DNA of 51,001 bases from NCBI GenBank assembly GCA_046294265.1, contig JBKBKC010000020.1, positions 1-51,001 of the forward strand. Direction: 5' to 3'. Under the pieces are notes generated by a model that was given only the letters and a program-made list of their open reading frames with translations, was not told the origin of the DNA and did not search any database. Below are positions 26,694 to 34,577 of this stretch, piece after piece. Every line of letters begins with the position of its first letter. The stretch's first letter is position 1. A program made the position numbers and the translations under genes. Source of the DNA: JBKBKC01 sp046294265. Its GTDB lineage: Bacteria > Pseudomonadota > Alphaproteobacteria > Rhodobacterales > Rhodobacteraceae.

Positions 26694-27698
26694 ATGTCTG
26701 CGCTTTCGACACCTGCGCTTTCGACCATCGGCCCGCTCCGCTGGCTTCTGCGCAACCCTATCTGGGGTTTCGTCGTTCTGGTCTTTGTCTTCTTCAGCCT
26801 CATGGCGGACCACTTCTTTGACGTGCGGAACCTCCAGAACATCATGGTGCAGACCTCGACCATCGGGCTGATCGCGCTGGGCATGACGCTGGTGATGATC
26901 AACGGCAATATCGACCTGTCGGTCGGCGCGACACTGGCGCTGGCCGCGGCCTTTGCCGTTGATGTGCAAAGCTGGGCCGCCTTCGCCACCTGGGGCAACT
27001 GGCAGATCCTTCCCGCCGTCTGCCTCGCGCTGCTGGTGGGCATCGGGGTCGGCGCGCTGAACGGCATCATCGTGTGGAAAACCGGGGTCGATGCCTTCAT
27101 CGTGACGCTGGGCGCGATGCTGGGCGTGCGCGGCCTCGTGTTCGTCTATACCGGCGAGCGGTCATTCTACGCGACCAACTTCGCCTATTCCGATTTCAGC
27201 TACAGTTCGGTCGGCCCGGTGCCGTCGCTGGCCCTCATCTTCATCCTGTGCACCATCGCGGTCCATGTCCTGCTCAGCCGGACGGTCCACGGGCGCAACA
27301 CCTATGCCGTCGGCGGCAACCGCGAGGCTGCGGTGAATGCGGGCATCCGCGTCGGGCCGCACATGGTCTGGAACTTCATGCTCCTCGGCTTTCTGGCGGC
27401 GCTCGCCGGGGTCGCGCTTTCCACCCAGATGGGGGCGGCGACGCCGAACCTGGGCCGTGACTACGAGCTTTGGACGATCACGGCCGTCGTGCTGGGGGGA
27501 ACCAAGCTGACCGGCGGCAAGGGCGACATCATCGGCACCTTCGGTGGCGTATTGGCCATCGGCATGCTGCGCAACGGGATGAACCTGATGCAGGTGCCGG
27601 GTTTCTACGTGTATCTGATCCTCGGCCTCATATTGATCGCGGTGCTGTTTCTTGACAAGCAGTTCAACCGACGCGGCAAGGGGGAGATCCGCGTATGA
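26694..27698 (+). CDS. CUT2-type ABC transporter permease (2)
   Basis: The 334-residue second permease has IGLIALGMTLVMINGNIDLSVGATLAL, about ten hydrophobic segments and the C-terminal GGTKLTGGKGDIIGTFGGVL loop. It is homologous to but clearly diverged from the upstream permease, and the pair suits a heteromeric channel. Its stop overlaps the ATPase start (ATGA). Confidence 0.93.
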   Translation: MSALSTPALSTIGPLRWLLRNPIWGFVVLVFVFFSLMADHFFDVRNLQNIMVQTSTIGLIALGMTLVMINGNIDLSVGATLALAAAFAVDVQSWAAFATWGNWQILPAVCLALLVGIGVGALNGIIVWKTGVDAFIVTLGAMLGVRGLVFVYTGERSFYATNFAYSDFSYSSVGPVPSLALIFILCTIAVHVLLSRTVHGRNTYAVGGNREAAVNAGIRVGPHMVWNFMLLGFLAALAGVALSTQMGAATPNLGRDYELWTITAVVLGGTKLTGGKGDIIGTFGGVLAIGMLRNGMNLMQVPGFYVYLILGLILIAVLFLDKQFNRRGKGEIRV

Positions 27699-29209
27699 CC
27701 GACCGGAACGCAGCCCTGCGGCTGAAGGACATCGTCAAGACCTTTCCGGGCGTGCGGGCGCTCGACGGCGTCAGCTTCGAGGTGATGCCGGGCGAGGTGC
27801 ACGCGCTTCTGGGTGAGAACGGCGCCGGGAAATCCACGCTGATGAAGGTGCTGGCCGGGATGCACCAGCCCGACTCCGGCACCATCTTCATCGATGAGCG
27901 GCCCGTGGTCATGTCCTCCCCGCTGGAGGCGAAGGCACAGGGCGTGGTGCTGATCCACCAGGAACTCAGCCTCGCCCCCGAGATGACAGCGGCCGAAAAC
28001 ATCTATCTGGGCGAGCTGCCGCGCAAACGCTTCGGTTTCGTGGACTGGACGCGCCTCAACGAACGCTCCGGCGCGATCCTGAGGCGGCTCAACTGTCGCT
28101 TCGGCCCCGACGCGCTGGTGGCCGACCTGTCCATCGCCAACCAGCAGATGGTCGAGATCGCCCGCGCCCTCACGGTAGATGCCAAGGCCGTGGTCTTCGA
28201 CGAGCCGACCGCCTCGCTGACGGATGCCGAAAAGGTCGTTCTGTTCGAGATCATCCGCGACCTGAAATCCCAGGGCGTGGGCATCGTCTATATCTCGCAC
28301 CGGATGGACGAGATCTTCACCCTGTCCGACCGGATCACCGTGCTGCGCGACGGGCAGTATCGCGGCACGCTGACCACCGCAGAGACGAATGAGGAAGAGG
28401 TGACCAGGCTGATGATCGGCCGCAGCCTCGACCTGTCGCGCATCATCGGCACGGGCGAGCCCGGCGAGGTTGTGCTCAGGGTCGAGGGGCTGTCCTGCGA
28501 ACCCCTGTTTCACGACATCAGTTTCGAGATACGCGCAGGCGAGGTGGTGGGCTTTTACGGCCTCGTGGGTGCCGGCCGCACCGAGATCGCCGAGGCGCTC
28601 TTTGGCCTGCGCACGCCCTCCGGCGGCCGCATCCTGATCGACGGGAAAGAGGTCTCCATCGCCTCACCCCGCGACGCGATCGCGATAGGCATCTCGCTTG
28701 TGCCGGAAAACCGCAAGGAACAGGGGCTGGTCCTGGGGATGAACTGCCGCGACAACATGACCCTGCCGCAGGTCGATGACCTGACCGCCGGGCCCTTCGT
28801 GTCGGGCGGTGCCGAGATCGCGATCTTCGACCAGTATCGCGACAGGCTGGCCATCAAGACGCCAAGCTGGCGCCAGACGGTGGGCAACCTGTCGGGTGGC
28901 AACCAGCAGAAGATCGTGATCGGCAAGTGGCTGGCCATGCAGCCGCGGGTTCTGATCGTGGATGAGCCGACCCGCGGCATCGACGTCGGCTCGAAATCCG
29001 AGATCCACAAGTTGATCCGCGAACTGGCGGGCCAGGGCTATGCGGTGGTCGTGATCAGCTCCGAGATGCCCGAGGTGCTGCGCGTCTCGGATCGGATCAT
29101 CGGCCTGTACGGCGGCCGGATCATCCGCACCTTCACCGCCGACGAGGTGACCGAGGACAGCCTCGTGCAGGCCATCTCCGGCATCGGCGGGGATCGTCGG
29201 GCCGGATGA
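27695..29209 (+). CDS. CUT2-type ABC transporter double ATP-binding protein
   Basis: The 504-residue RbsA/XylG-type protein has two fused ATPase domains. The N-terminal one has Walker A GENGAGKST, LSIANQQMVEIARAL and VFDEPTASLTDAE. The C-terminal one has a degenerate Walker A (GLVGAGRTE), a strong signature LSGGNQQKIVIGKWL and LIVDEPTRGIDVGSKSE. This asymmetry is normal for the family. It powers the two permeases, and ATGA coupling with permease 2 keeps stoichiometry. It is the last gene of the importer operon; IS debris follows within 15 nt. Confidence 0.95.
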   Translation: MTDRNAALRLKDIVKTFPGVRALDGVSFEVMPGEVHALLGENGAGKSTLMKVLAGMHQPDSGTIFIDERPVVMSSPLEAKAQGVVLIHQELSLAPEMTAAENIYLGELPRKRFGFVDWTRLNERSGAILRRLNCRFGPDALVADLSIANQQMVEIARALTVDAKAVVFDEPTASLTDAEKVVLFEIIRDLKSQGVGIVYISHRMDEIFTLSDRITVLRDGQYRGTLTTAETNEEEVTRLMIGRSLDLSRIIGTGEPGEVVLRVEGLSCEPLFHDISFEIRAGEVVGFYGLVGAGRTEIAEALFGLRTPSGGRILIDGKEVSIASPRDAIAIGISLVPENRKEQGLVLGMNCRDNMTLPQVDDLTAGPFVSGGAEIAIFDQYRDRLAIKTPSWRQTVGNLSGGNQQKIVIGKWLAMQPRVLIVDEPTRGIDVGSKSEIHKLIRELAGQGYAVVVISSEMPEVLRVSDRIIGLYGGRIIRTFTADEVTEDSLVQAISGIGGDRRAG

Positions 29210-29220
29210 ACGGCGGGCTA

Positions 29221-29336
29221 GGTGTTTGATCCCGGAGTTTGATGGCGCAGTATTCTCCGCCGCATGGAGGGACGCGATATGGGACAGGTTTTGCACGGAA
29301 GCGCCACCACGAGAGAGACAGTCCGTCGAGCGATAC
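29221..29336 (+). mobile_element. IS481-family remnant, 5' end
   Basis: From about 29221 the sequence looks like the left end of an IS481-family element, followed at 29279 by an ATG and a transposase start (MGQVLHGSATT, then ETVRRAI) that I recognise from IS481 transposases. The reading stops after about 19 codons at 29336, where an IS3-type terminal sequence begins (TGAACCCCGCCCCGGGTTT). Only the extreme 5' part is left. Confidence 0.65.
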
Positions 29337-29698
29337 TGAACCCCGCCCCGGGTTTACCAGAGGGTGGTTTGTTCAACGACTAGGCGTCCATATCGAGAGG
29401 ATTCAGGTTTGCATAGAACGCCTTCTCTGCTTCGGCGGGCGGGATGTAACCGATGGGGCCAAGGAGGCGGCGGTTGTTATACCAATCGACCCATTTCAGC
29501 GTTTCCCATTCGACTTCGCGCATGGATTTCCAGGGGCCGATCTGGTTGATCACCTCCGTTTTGAAGAGACCGATGACGCACTCGGCGAGGGCGTTGTCGT
29601 AGGCGTCGCCGACGGTGCCGACTGAAAGGTCGATCTCGGCTTCGGCGAGGCGCTCGGTATACTTGATCGACAGGTATTGTGATCCGCGGTCAGAATGG
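29337..29698 (-). mobile_element. IS3-family element, right-end fragment with transposase C-terminus
   Basis: The terminal inverted-repeat-like sequence starts at 29337. Reading leftward to the TAG at 29382–29380 is the C-terminal third of an IS3-family integrase-type transposase: HHSDRGSQYLS (catalytic-domain motif), GDAYDNALAECVIGLFKTE (second acidic region) and the ending WYNNRRLLGPIGYIPPAEAE. Its N-terminal part is missing; at about 29698 the sequence changes to an IS256 transposase on the other strand. It is a different IS3 subgroup from the copy at 49956–51001. Confidence 0.85.
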
Positions 29699-30099
29699 TG
29701 GAGCGCCGCCGCAAGGCGTTCCTGCGCAAGTGGCGGCTCAAGTGCCGGGCGGTGGCCGACAGCCTGGAGGACGCCGGGGCGCGGCTGTTCGCCTTCACCC
29801 GCCTGGATCCATCGCAGTGGAAATCGGCACGGACCACGAACGATATCGAGCGGTTGAACGAGGAGTTCCGCCGCCGCATCAAGACCCAGACCGTGCTGCC
29901 CTGCGCCGAAACCGTGCCGATGCTGCTCTGGGCGATGCTGGCCTCCGGCCAGATCCAGATGCGCAAGGTCGATGGATGGGAGACCCTCTCTCAGCCCATC
30001 GAACCGATGCCCCTTGACCTCGCCGCCTGAGAACACGAACCTTCAGATGCCCGGAGCGCGCCGCCAAGGAATTTCTACAGCATTCGCGACACGACCCAG
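29698..30099 (+). mobile_element. IS256-family element, right-end fragment
   Basis: Coding similarity begins at about 29698 (VERRRKAFLRKWRLKC) and runs to a TGA at 30028–30030: SARTTNDIERLNEEFRRRIKTQ, then LLWAMLASGQIQMRKVDGW. This is the C-terminal region of a mutator-type (IS256) transposase with the usual final Glu environment. About 40 nt later GGAATTTCTACAGCATTCGCG resembles an IS256 terminal repeat, ending about 30099. The N-terminal two-thirds are absent, so it is inactive. Confidence 0.82.
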
Positions 30100-30119
30100 C
30101 CCGGCCTACCCTGTAACTT

Positions 30120-30953
30120 CTACTCACGGGCAAGCACAATCACTTTTGGCCTCCCCCCAGCGCCCGTCTGTCTCTGAAGCAGGCTGTGGACGCGGCGAGT
30201 CGTATCTCCGACAGTCGCTTCAACTGTAACCAAGAAATAGCGCGTCCGATATCCTGTGCCGGTTGGAAGGATCATGCTTGCAGCAGTGACATCGGAGGGT
30301 TTCAGAAATCCCTGTCTTTTGCGGATGGCAAGAAGATTGATCGCCTGAACAGGATTGTCGGCAAGCGCCATCAGCAGCTCTTCGGGTGCGGTGTTGACGT
30401 TGATGTCGGTCCGCTCTGGCAAGACGATAACAAGTGTCGAAAGCAGCGCAACCTCTGCCTCCGTCAAGCCGACATCTGCGACAAGCTCGCCCAAACGCTC
30501 GAGGCGTTCGGGCCGCGACATGCGCGCGCCGATGCGCAGGCCTACATCAGGTGGCATGCCAAGGGCCGCAAGAATACGCTGCAGCAACTGTGCGCCCAGC
30601 ACGCCGCTCCCAGGTAGCGAATTTAGGTTGAATCGTCCTTGGGCATCTTCGATTGCCAATGCGAAACGGCCTGCTTCGATCCGGATTTCCTCTTGTGCGA
30701 TCTGCGCCCATGGCTCGGTCAGATTGTCGGACTGTGGGGCTTCGACCATGTCGCGGCGCAGGGCGATGATGGCACTTGTCTCGCCTGCCGCAACCAGTGC
30801 TGCGGCCTGCCCGGCTTCGCTGAAACGCTGGCTGCGGGCGATGGACAGGTCCGACAGGCTGATCATCGCGAACACGACGGTGGACATCAGGGCCAGCACG
30901 ACAAGGACATTGACGAGGACAACACCGCGTTCGCCTTGACGTTTCAGCTTCAT
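30120..30953 (-). CDS. gspK: type II secretion minor pseudopilin GspK
   Basis: The 277-residue GspK is the large pseudopilin at the tip of the T2SS pseudopilus. The prepilin signal is RQGERG|VVLVNVLVVLALMSTVV; position +5 is N rather than E, as is normal for GspK. The long globular domain contains GRFNLNSL and INVNTAPEELL, typical of the family's helix-hairpin-helix-like insert. The start at 30953 overlaps gspJ (ATGA). The gene ends 20 nt from the IS256 remnant, so the operon's end is the island edge. Confidence 0.92.
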   Translation of the reverse strand: MKLKRQGERGVVLVNVLVVLALMSTVVFAMISLSDLSIARSQRFSEAGQAAALVAAGETSAIIALRRDMVEAPQSDNLTEPWAQIAQEEIRIEAGRFALAIEDAQGRFNLNSLPGSGVLGAQLLQRILAALGMPPDVGLRIGARMSRPERLERLGELVADVGLTEAEVALLSTLVIVLPERTDINVNTAPEELLMALADNPVQAINLLAIRKRQGFLKPSDVTAASMILPTGTGYRTRYFLVTVEATVGDTTRRVHSLLQRQTGAGGRPKVIVLARE

Positions 30954-31522
30954 CGCGCATCCGACGGAAGTCGGGCCACACGGCGCAAGTTTCCCTGCCC
31001 GTTGGCCAGCGTCAATGTCAGCGCGACGGCGGCCGGATTGGGCGTGGACAGGCCTGGAAGTGCCGCCTGCCCGGGCGGGGGCCAGTCGATGCGCCATCCC
31101 GTCCTGCCATCGTGGAACTGCCAGGCGATGCTCGTGACATCGGACAGAAGGATTTGTTGTGCCATCGGCTGGTCCCCGCTGTGAAACAGGTTTCGCCGCA
31201 GGGCACCATCGGCGAGGTCATACTCGACGACAATTCTGCCGATATCCGTTTGCGGTTCCATCCGCTGGAACGATACGGAGGCGCTCGTTGCATCGCTAGC
31301 GAAGGATCGGACCATGGCGCGTTCCATGTCGTCGGTGATCACGAACATCGCACGCTGCATCGCCGCCAGAGTTTCCAGGCGACCATCCGTCAGGCGCTGC
31401 GCGCGCAAGACCTGATCGAGCATCGCAAAGCCCGCCGTGCCGATCAGGGCGAACAGCGACAGCGAAACCATGACCTCGATCAGGGTTACGCCCGCGTCAG
31501 CTTTTCGTTTCGCTTGTTTCAC
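30950..31522 (-). CDS. gspJ: type II secretion minor pseudopilin GspJ
   Basis: The 190-residue protein has a prepilin signal KADAG|VTLIEVMVSLSLFALIG with Glu at +5, followed by a beta-rich domain with MQRAMFVITDDMERAM and QWQFHDG-like strands (IAWQFHDGRTGW). With GspK and GspI it forms the pseudopilus tip complex. It overlaps gspK by 4 nt downstream and the lipoprotein gene by 4 nt upstream, so the three genes are one unit. Confidence 0.92.
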   Translation of the reverse strand: MKQAKRKADAGVTLIEVMVSLSLFALIGTAGFAMLDQVLRAQRLTDGRLETLAAMQRAMFVITDDMERAMVRSFASDATSASVSFQRMEPQTDIGRIVVEYDLADGALRRNLFHSGDQPMAQQILLSDVTSIAWQFHDGRTGWRIDWPPPGQAALPGLSTPNPAAVALTLTLANGQGNLRRVARLPSDAR

Positions 31523-32637
31523 GTTCCCTCGACTTCGCCTAGAACGACGATTTCCTCGCCTTCTACGCGCAGCACGGAAAGATCCCGCTCACAGCGCCCG
31601 GTATCGCGAAACCGGAAATTGCCCAGAACGCCGGTGAAACCCGCATCACGCAGCAGTCCCGCCCGGTTCATTGCGCGCGCATTGCCCAAACCGACCGCCA
31701 TCAGCGCACCATCGTGGCCAAGCGCCGCCACGATACCGGGTTCGGTGCCAAAGGTTGCTGCGAAACGGTCAGCGAAGGGCAGGAACAGGTCAGGCGGTGG
31801 GGCGGCAAACCAGGCCCCCTTGAGACCGGCCTCCGACGTCACATTGGAGATGCCCCACTGAACCGACCCAAGCAGTTGCACCCCGATCCCGGCCAGATCG
31901 CGCGCGAATCCGGCAAGCGCCGCGCCACCGTCCGGCAGGAACACCGCGTCGGGCAGTGTGCCGCCTCCGGCCTGGCGCAGGGCCGCTGCCATTCCGCCCT
32001 GTCCTGGTTCCCGCAACAGGGCGGCGGTAAGCTGTATTCCTCCCGCAGCTGCCACTGCACGGGCGGCAGTCGCAGACGCGACACCCAGTGGCGTATTGCG
32101 GGCCACCAACGCGATGCGAGTCTTCCCTTGCGCCCGGGCGTAGCTGAACATTGTGGACACTGATTGTGTCGGCGTGATTCCCATGACGAAAGCGCCCTGT
32201 TCGGCGAGCGCGTCATCATTCGAAAACGTGACCACCGGCACATTGCCCGCCACCGCCAACACTGCGGGCGTCTGGTCGGACCGAAGCGGCCCGAGCAACA
32301 GGCGCGCGCCGTTTGACAGAGCCTGCCGCGCGGCTTCCGCCGCACCTTCCGCCGTGTCCCTGGTATCGTGGATGGCTGGAACCTTATCAGCGGCAAGTCC
32401 TTGGGTGGCAAGCCCGGCCGCTCGTCCCATATTCTGCCCAATGGCGGCTGCGGTTCCTGTAAGCGGCAACAGAAGCGCTGCTGCTCCGCCCCCGATACCT
32501 TGAACACCGGCGCCAGTGGAGCGCATAGAGCCGCAGCCCGACAAAGGCAGTCCGAGGAGGGGAATCGACAAAGATGACAGAGAAAACCGACAGAACTTTC
32601 GGCGCGTCAGCCCGGAAACAAGTTGCACTTTGGTCAT
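31519..32637 (-). CDS. lipoprotein with type-1 periplasmic-binding fold (LpoA/PBP-activator-like)
   Basis: The 372-residue protein has a signal with twin arginines (TRRKFCRFSLSSL) and a lipobox ending LPLSGC, lipidation at C35. The body reads as the Peripla_BP_6/LpoA-type fold: LLLPLTGTAAAIGQNMGRAAGLA, LLLGPLRSDQTPAVLAVA, PVVTFSNDDALAEQGAFVMGITPTQSV and ALGHDGALMAVGL. Related proteins activate penicillin-binding proteins or bind small ligands. Here it is locked by ATGA to gspJ–gspK, so I infer a T2SS accessory, perhaps opening peptidoglycan for the secretin. Its first 64 nt are antisense to the 5' end of gspN. Confidence 0.8.
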   Translation of the reverse strand: MTKVQLVSGLTRRKFCRFSLSSLSIPLLGLPLSGCGSMRSTGAGVQGIGGGAAALLLPLTGTAAAIGQNMGRAAGLATQGLAADKVPAIHDTRDTAEGAAEAARQALSNGARLLLGPLRSDQTPAVLAVAGNVPVVTFSNDDALAEQGAFVMGITPTQSVSTMFSYARAQGKTRIALVARNTPLGVASATAARAVAAAGGIQLTAALLREPGQGGMAAALRQAGGGTLPDAVFLPDGGAALAGFARDLAGIGVQLLGSVQWGISNVTSEAGLKGAWFAAPPPDLFLPFADRFAATFGTEPGIVAALGHDGALMAVGLGNARAMNRAGLLRDAGFTGVLGNFRFRDTGRCERDLSVLRVEGEEIVVLGEVEGT

Positions 32638-33332
32638 TGGTTACACTCCTTGGCCTCGCGGCGTTTGCCATGTCACTGGTCCTGTATATGCCAGTTCGCT
32701 TCGCAGCGCAGCAGGCTGGGCTACCGGTTCCGCTTGAGCGTCTTTCGGGAACATTGCGCCTTGGCCAGATGCGGCTTGATCAGGATCACCGGCTGGTGTG
32801 GAAGGTTGCCTGGCAGGACAGCCTGACGGGCGGCGCATTGACCCTGGACCTGACACTTGCCGGTCCCGGTACGGACCTTGCGGGGCGGGTGCAGCTCGGG
32901 CCTTTCCGCCAGCAACTGGGGCCAGTGAACGGCCGGCTTGCATGGCCACTGGTCGAGGCGATTGTGCCGACCGCCGATATCACCTGCGCGCTGTCCGCGA
33001 TCATCCAGGATGTGACACTGGTTCAGCATCGGGCCGCCCGTTCAGGAACAGGAAACCTGCGCAGTTCCGAGGGCAGTTGCATGCGCCCGGGCGTGACAGA
33101 TGCGCCGGTGCCTATCCCGGCTATGATCGTTCGGGTCAGCCCGGGGCTGCCGGACATCGTGGCCGCGATCACCGCGCGGGACGCACCCGACGTGCCGTTG
33201 GTGACAGGGCGACTTACCGACGCGGACCGGATCATGGTGACGATCCACCGGGCAGGTGCCGCAATGGTTCCCGGCATGCCTTCCAGCTCGGACTCCGAAC
33301 TTGATTTGCCTCTCGCAATCTTTCTGCCGTGA
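32574..33332 (+). CDS. gspN: type II secretion protein GspN
   Basis: The 252-residue protein has one N-terminal TM (LWSLVTLLGLAAFAMSLVLY) and a periplasmic beta-rich domain beginning MPVRFAAQQAGLPVPLERLSGTLRLGQMRL, the characteristic GspN opening. GspN is an optional inner-membrane T2SS component. It alone in this stretch is on the plus strand. Its 5' end overlaps the lipoprotein gene head to head by 64 nt, and its stop is 6 nt from the gspF stop on the other strand. AGGAGGGG lies about 13 nt before the ATG. Confidence 0.85.
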   Translation: MTEKTDRTFGASARKQVALWSLVTLLGLAAFAMSLVLYMPVRFAAQQAGLPVPLERLSGTLRLGQMRLDQDHRLVWKVAWQDSLTGGALTLDLTLAGPGTDLAGRVQLGPFRQQLGPVNGRLAWPLVEAIVPTADITCALSAIIQDVTLVQHRAARSGTGNLRSSEGSCMRPGVTDAPVPIPAMIVRVSPGLPDIVAAITARDAPDVPLVTGRLTDADRIMVTIHRAGAAMVPGMPSSSDSELDLPLAIFLP

Positions 33333-33338
33333 CCCTGC

Positions 33339-34574
33339 CTATCCCGCACCGCCTGCCAGCGAATTGAGCGACACGATGGGCAGCAGGATCGAAAGAACCA
33401 TGATGAGGACGAGCCCACCCATCACGAGCAAGATTGCGGGTTCGACCAATGCCACCAGCGCCCGAACCCACGCGTCAAGTTCGCGTTGCTGATCCGTCGC
33501 CGCGTGGTCAAGCGCCGGGCCGAGTTTTCCGCTGGCCTCTCCACTCGCAACCATCGCCACGAGCATCGCAGGAAAGGCGCCTGCTTCGTCCATCGCACGT
33601 TTCAGGCTCATCCCCTGGCGCACCTTTTCTGTTGCCTCGATTACATTGGCCCGGATGTACAGGTTCGGGGTCACATCGGCTGAGGCCGCCATTGCGTCGG
33701 TCAGCGGCACCCCGCTTTGCAGCAGTGTGGCCAGAGTGCCCGCGAACTGCGCCGAGTTCATGCGCTGTACCAGTTTCTTTGTGCCCCGCGCACGAGCCAG
33801 TTGGCGGTGGAATGCCAGCCGGTTCGCAGGATGGCGTATCCAGCGCCCGAAGCCAAGGGCAGCCAGCACAAGCACCGACAGTGCGACAAGCCCGTAGCTG
33901 CGCACCGCGCCGGAAGTGGCGATCAGGGCACGGGTCAGGAACGGCAGATCGGCTCCGCGGGCGCTGAACACGCGCACGATATCCGGCACGACAAAAGCCA
34001 TCAAAAGCGTGACGATAGACAGGCTGACCACTGCCAGCAGCGCAGGATAGAGAAGGGCCAACTGAACGGTCTGGCGGTTGCGGGCGCGGTTCTCGATGTG
34101 GGAGGCGAGATGCCCCATCACCTTGTCGAGCCGGCCCGCCTGTTCGCCAGCCCGCACGGTGGCGCGGTAGAAGTCGGAAAAGACCTGTGGATGCGCCGCC
34201 AGCGCAGCGCCAAAGCTGCGCCCCTCCAGTACCGACCCGCGCACGGCCATCAGCAGGCCCGCGACTTTTGGAGGCTGGCCTTCGGCAATGGTGGCCAGCG
34301 CATCCTCGATCCTGAGCCCAGACTGCAGCAGGGTCGCCATCTGCCGCGTGACCAGTGTCAGCGTCGGCAACGGGATGCGGGGCGCGCGCGCTGTGCTGCC
34401 GACAAATGTTTTCTTCGCCCCATCGGAGGAAGATCCGGCGCTCACGACCACCTCAAGTGGCAATAGACCCTTTGCGCGCAAGGCCTGTCGTGCCGCACCC
34501 GCCGATGCAGCCTCGATCAGGCCGCCCTTCGACTTGCCCGCATCATCCATTGCCTTGAAGCGATACGCCGCCAC
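33339..34574 (-). CDS. gspF: type II secretion inner-membrane platform protein GspF
   Basis: The 411-residue protein has two repeated cytoplasmic helical domains (TLVTRQMATLLQSGLRIEDAL and the second RMNSAQFAGTLATLLQSGVPL) and three TM segments (ALLAVVSLSIVTLLMAFVV; SYGLVALSVLVLAALGFG; ILLVMGGLVLIMVLSILLP). GspF anchors the GspE ATPase. The start MAAYRFKAMDDAGK at 34574 is family-typical and follows the gspE stop by 3 nt. The operon order is gspL–M–E–F. Confidence 0.95.
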   Translation of the reverse strand: MAAYRFKAMDDAGKSKGGLIEAASAGAARQALRAKGLLPLEVVVSAGSSSDGAKKTFVGSTARAPRIPLPTLTLVTRQMATLLQSGLRIEDALATIAEGQPPKVAGLLMAVRGSVLEGRSFGAALAAHPQVFSDFYRATVRAGEQAGRLDKVMGHLASHIENRARNRQTVQLALLYPALLAVVSLSIVTLLMAFVVPDIVRVFSARGADLPFLTRALIATSGAVRSYGLVALSVLVLAALGFGRWIRHPANRLAFHRQLARARGTKKLVQRMNSAQFAGTLATLLQSGVPLTDAMAASADVTPNLYIRANVIEATEKVRQGMSLKRAMDEAGAFPAMLVAMVASGEASGKLGPALDHAATDQQRELDAWVRALVALVEPAILLVMGGLVLIMVLSILLPIVSLNSLAGGAG

Positions 34575-34577
34575 GGG

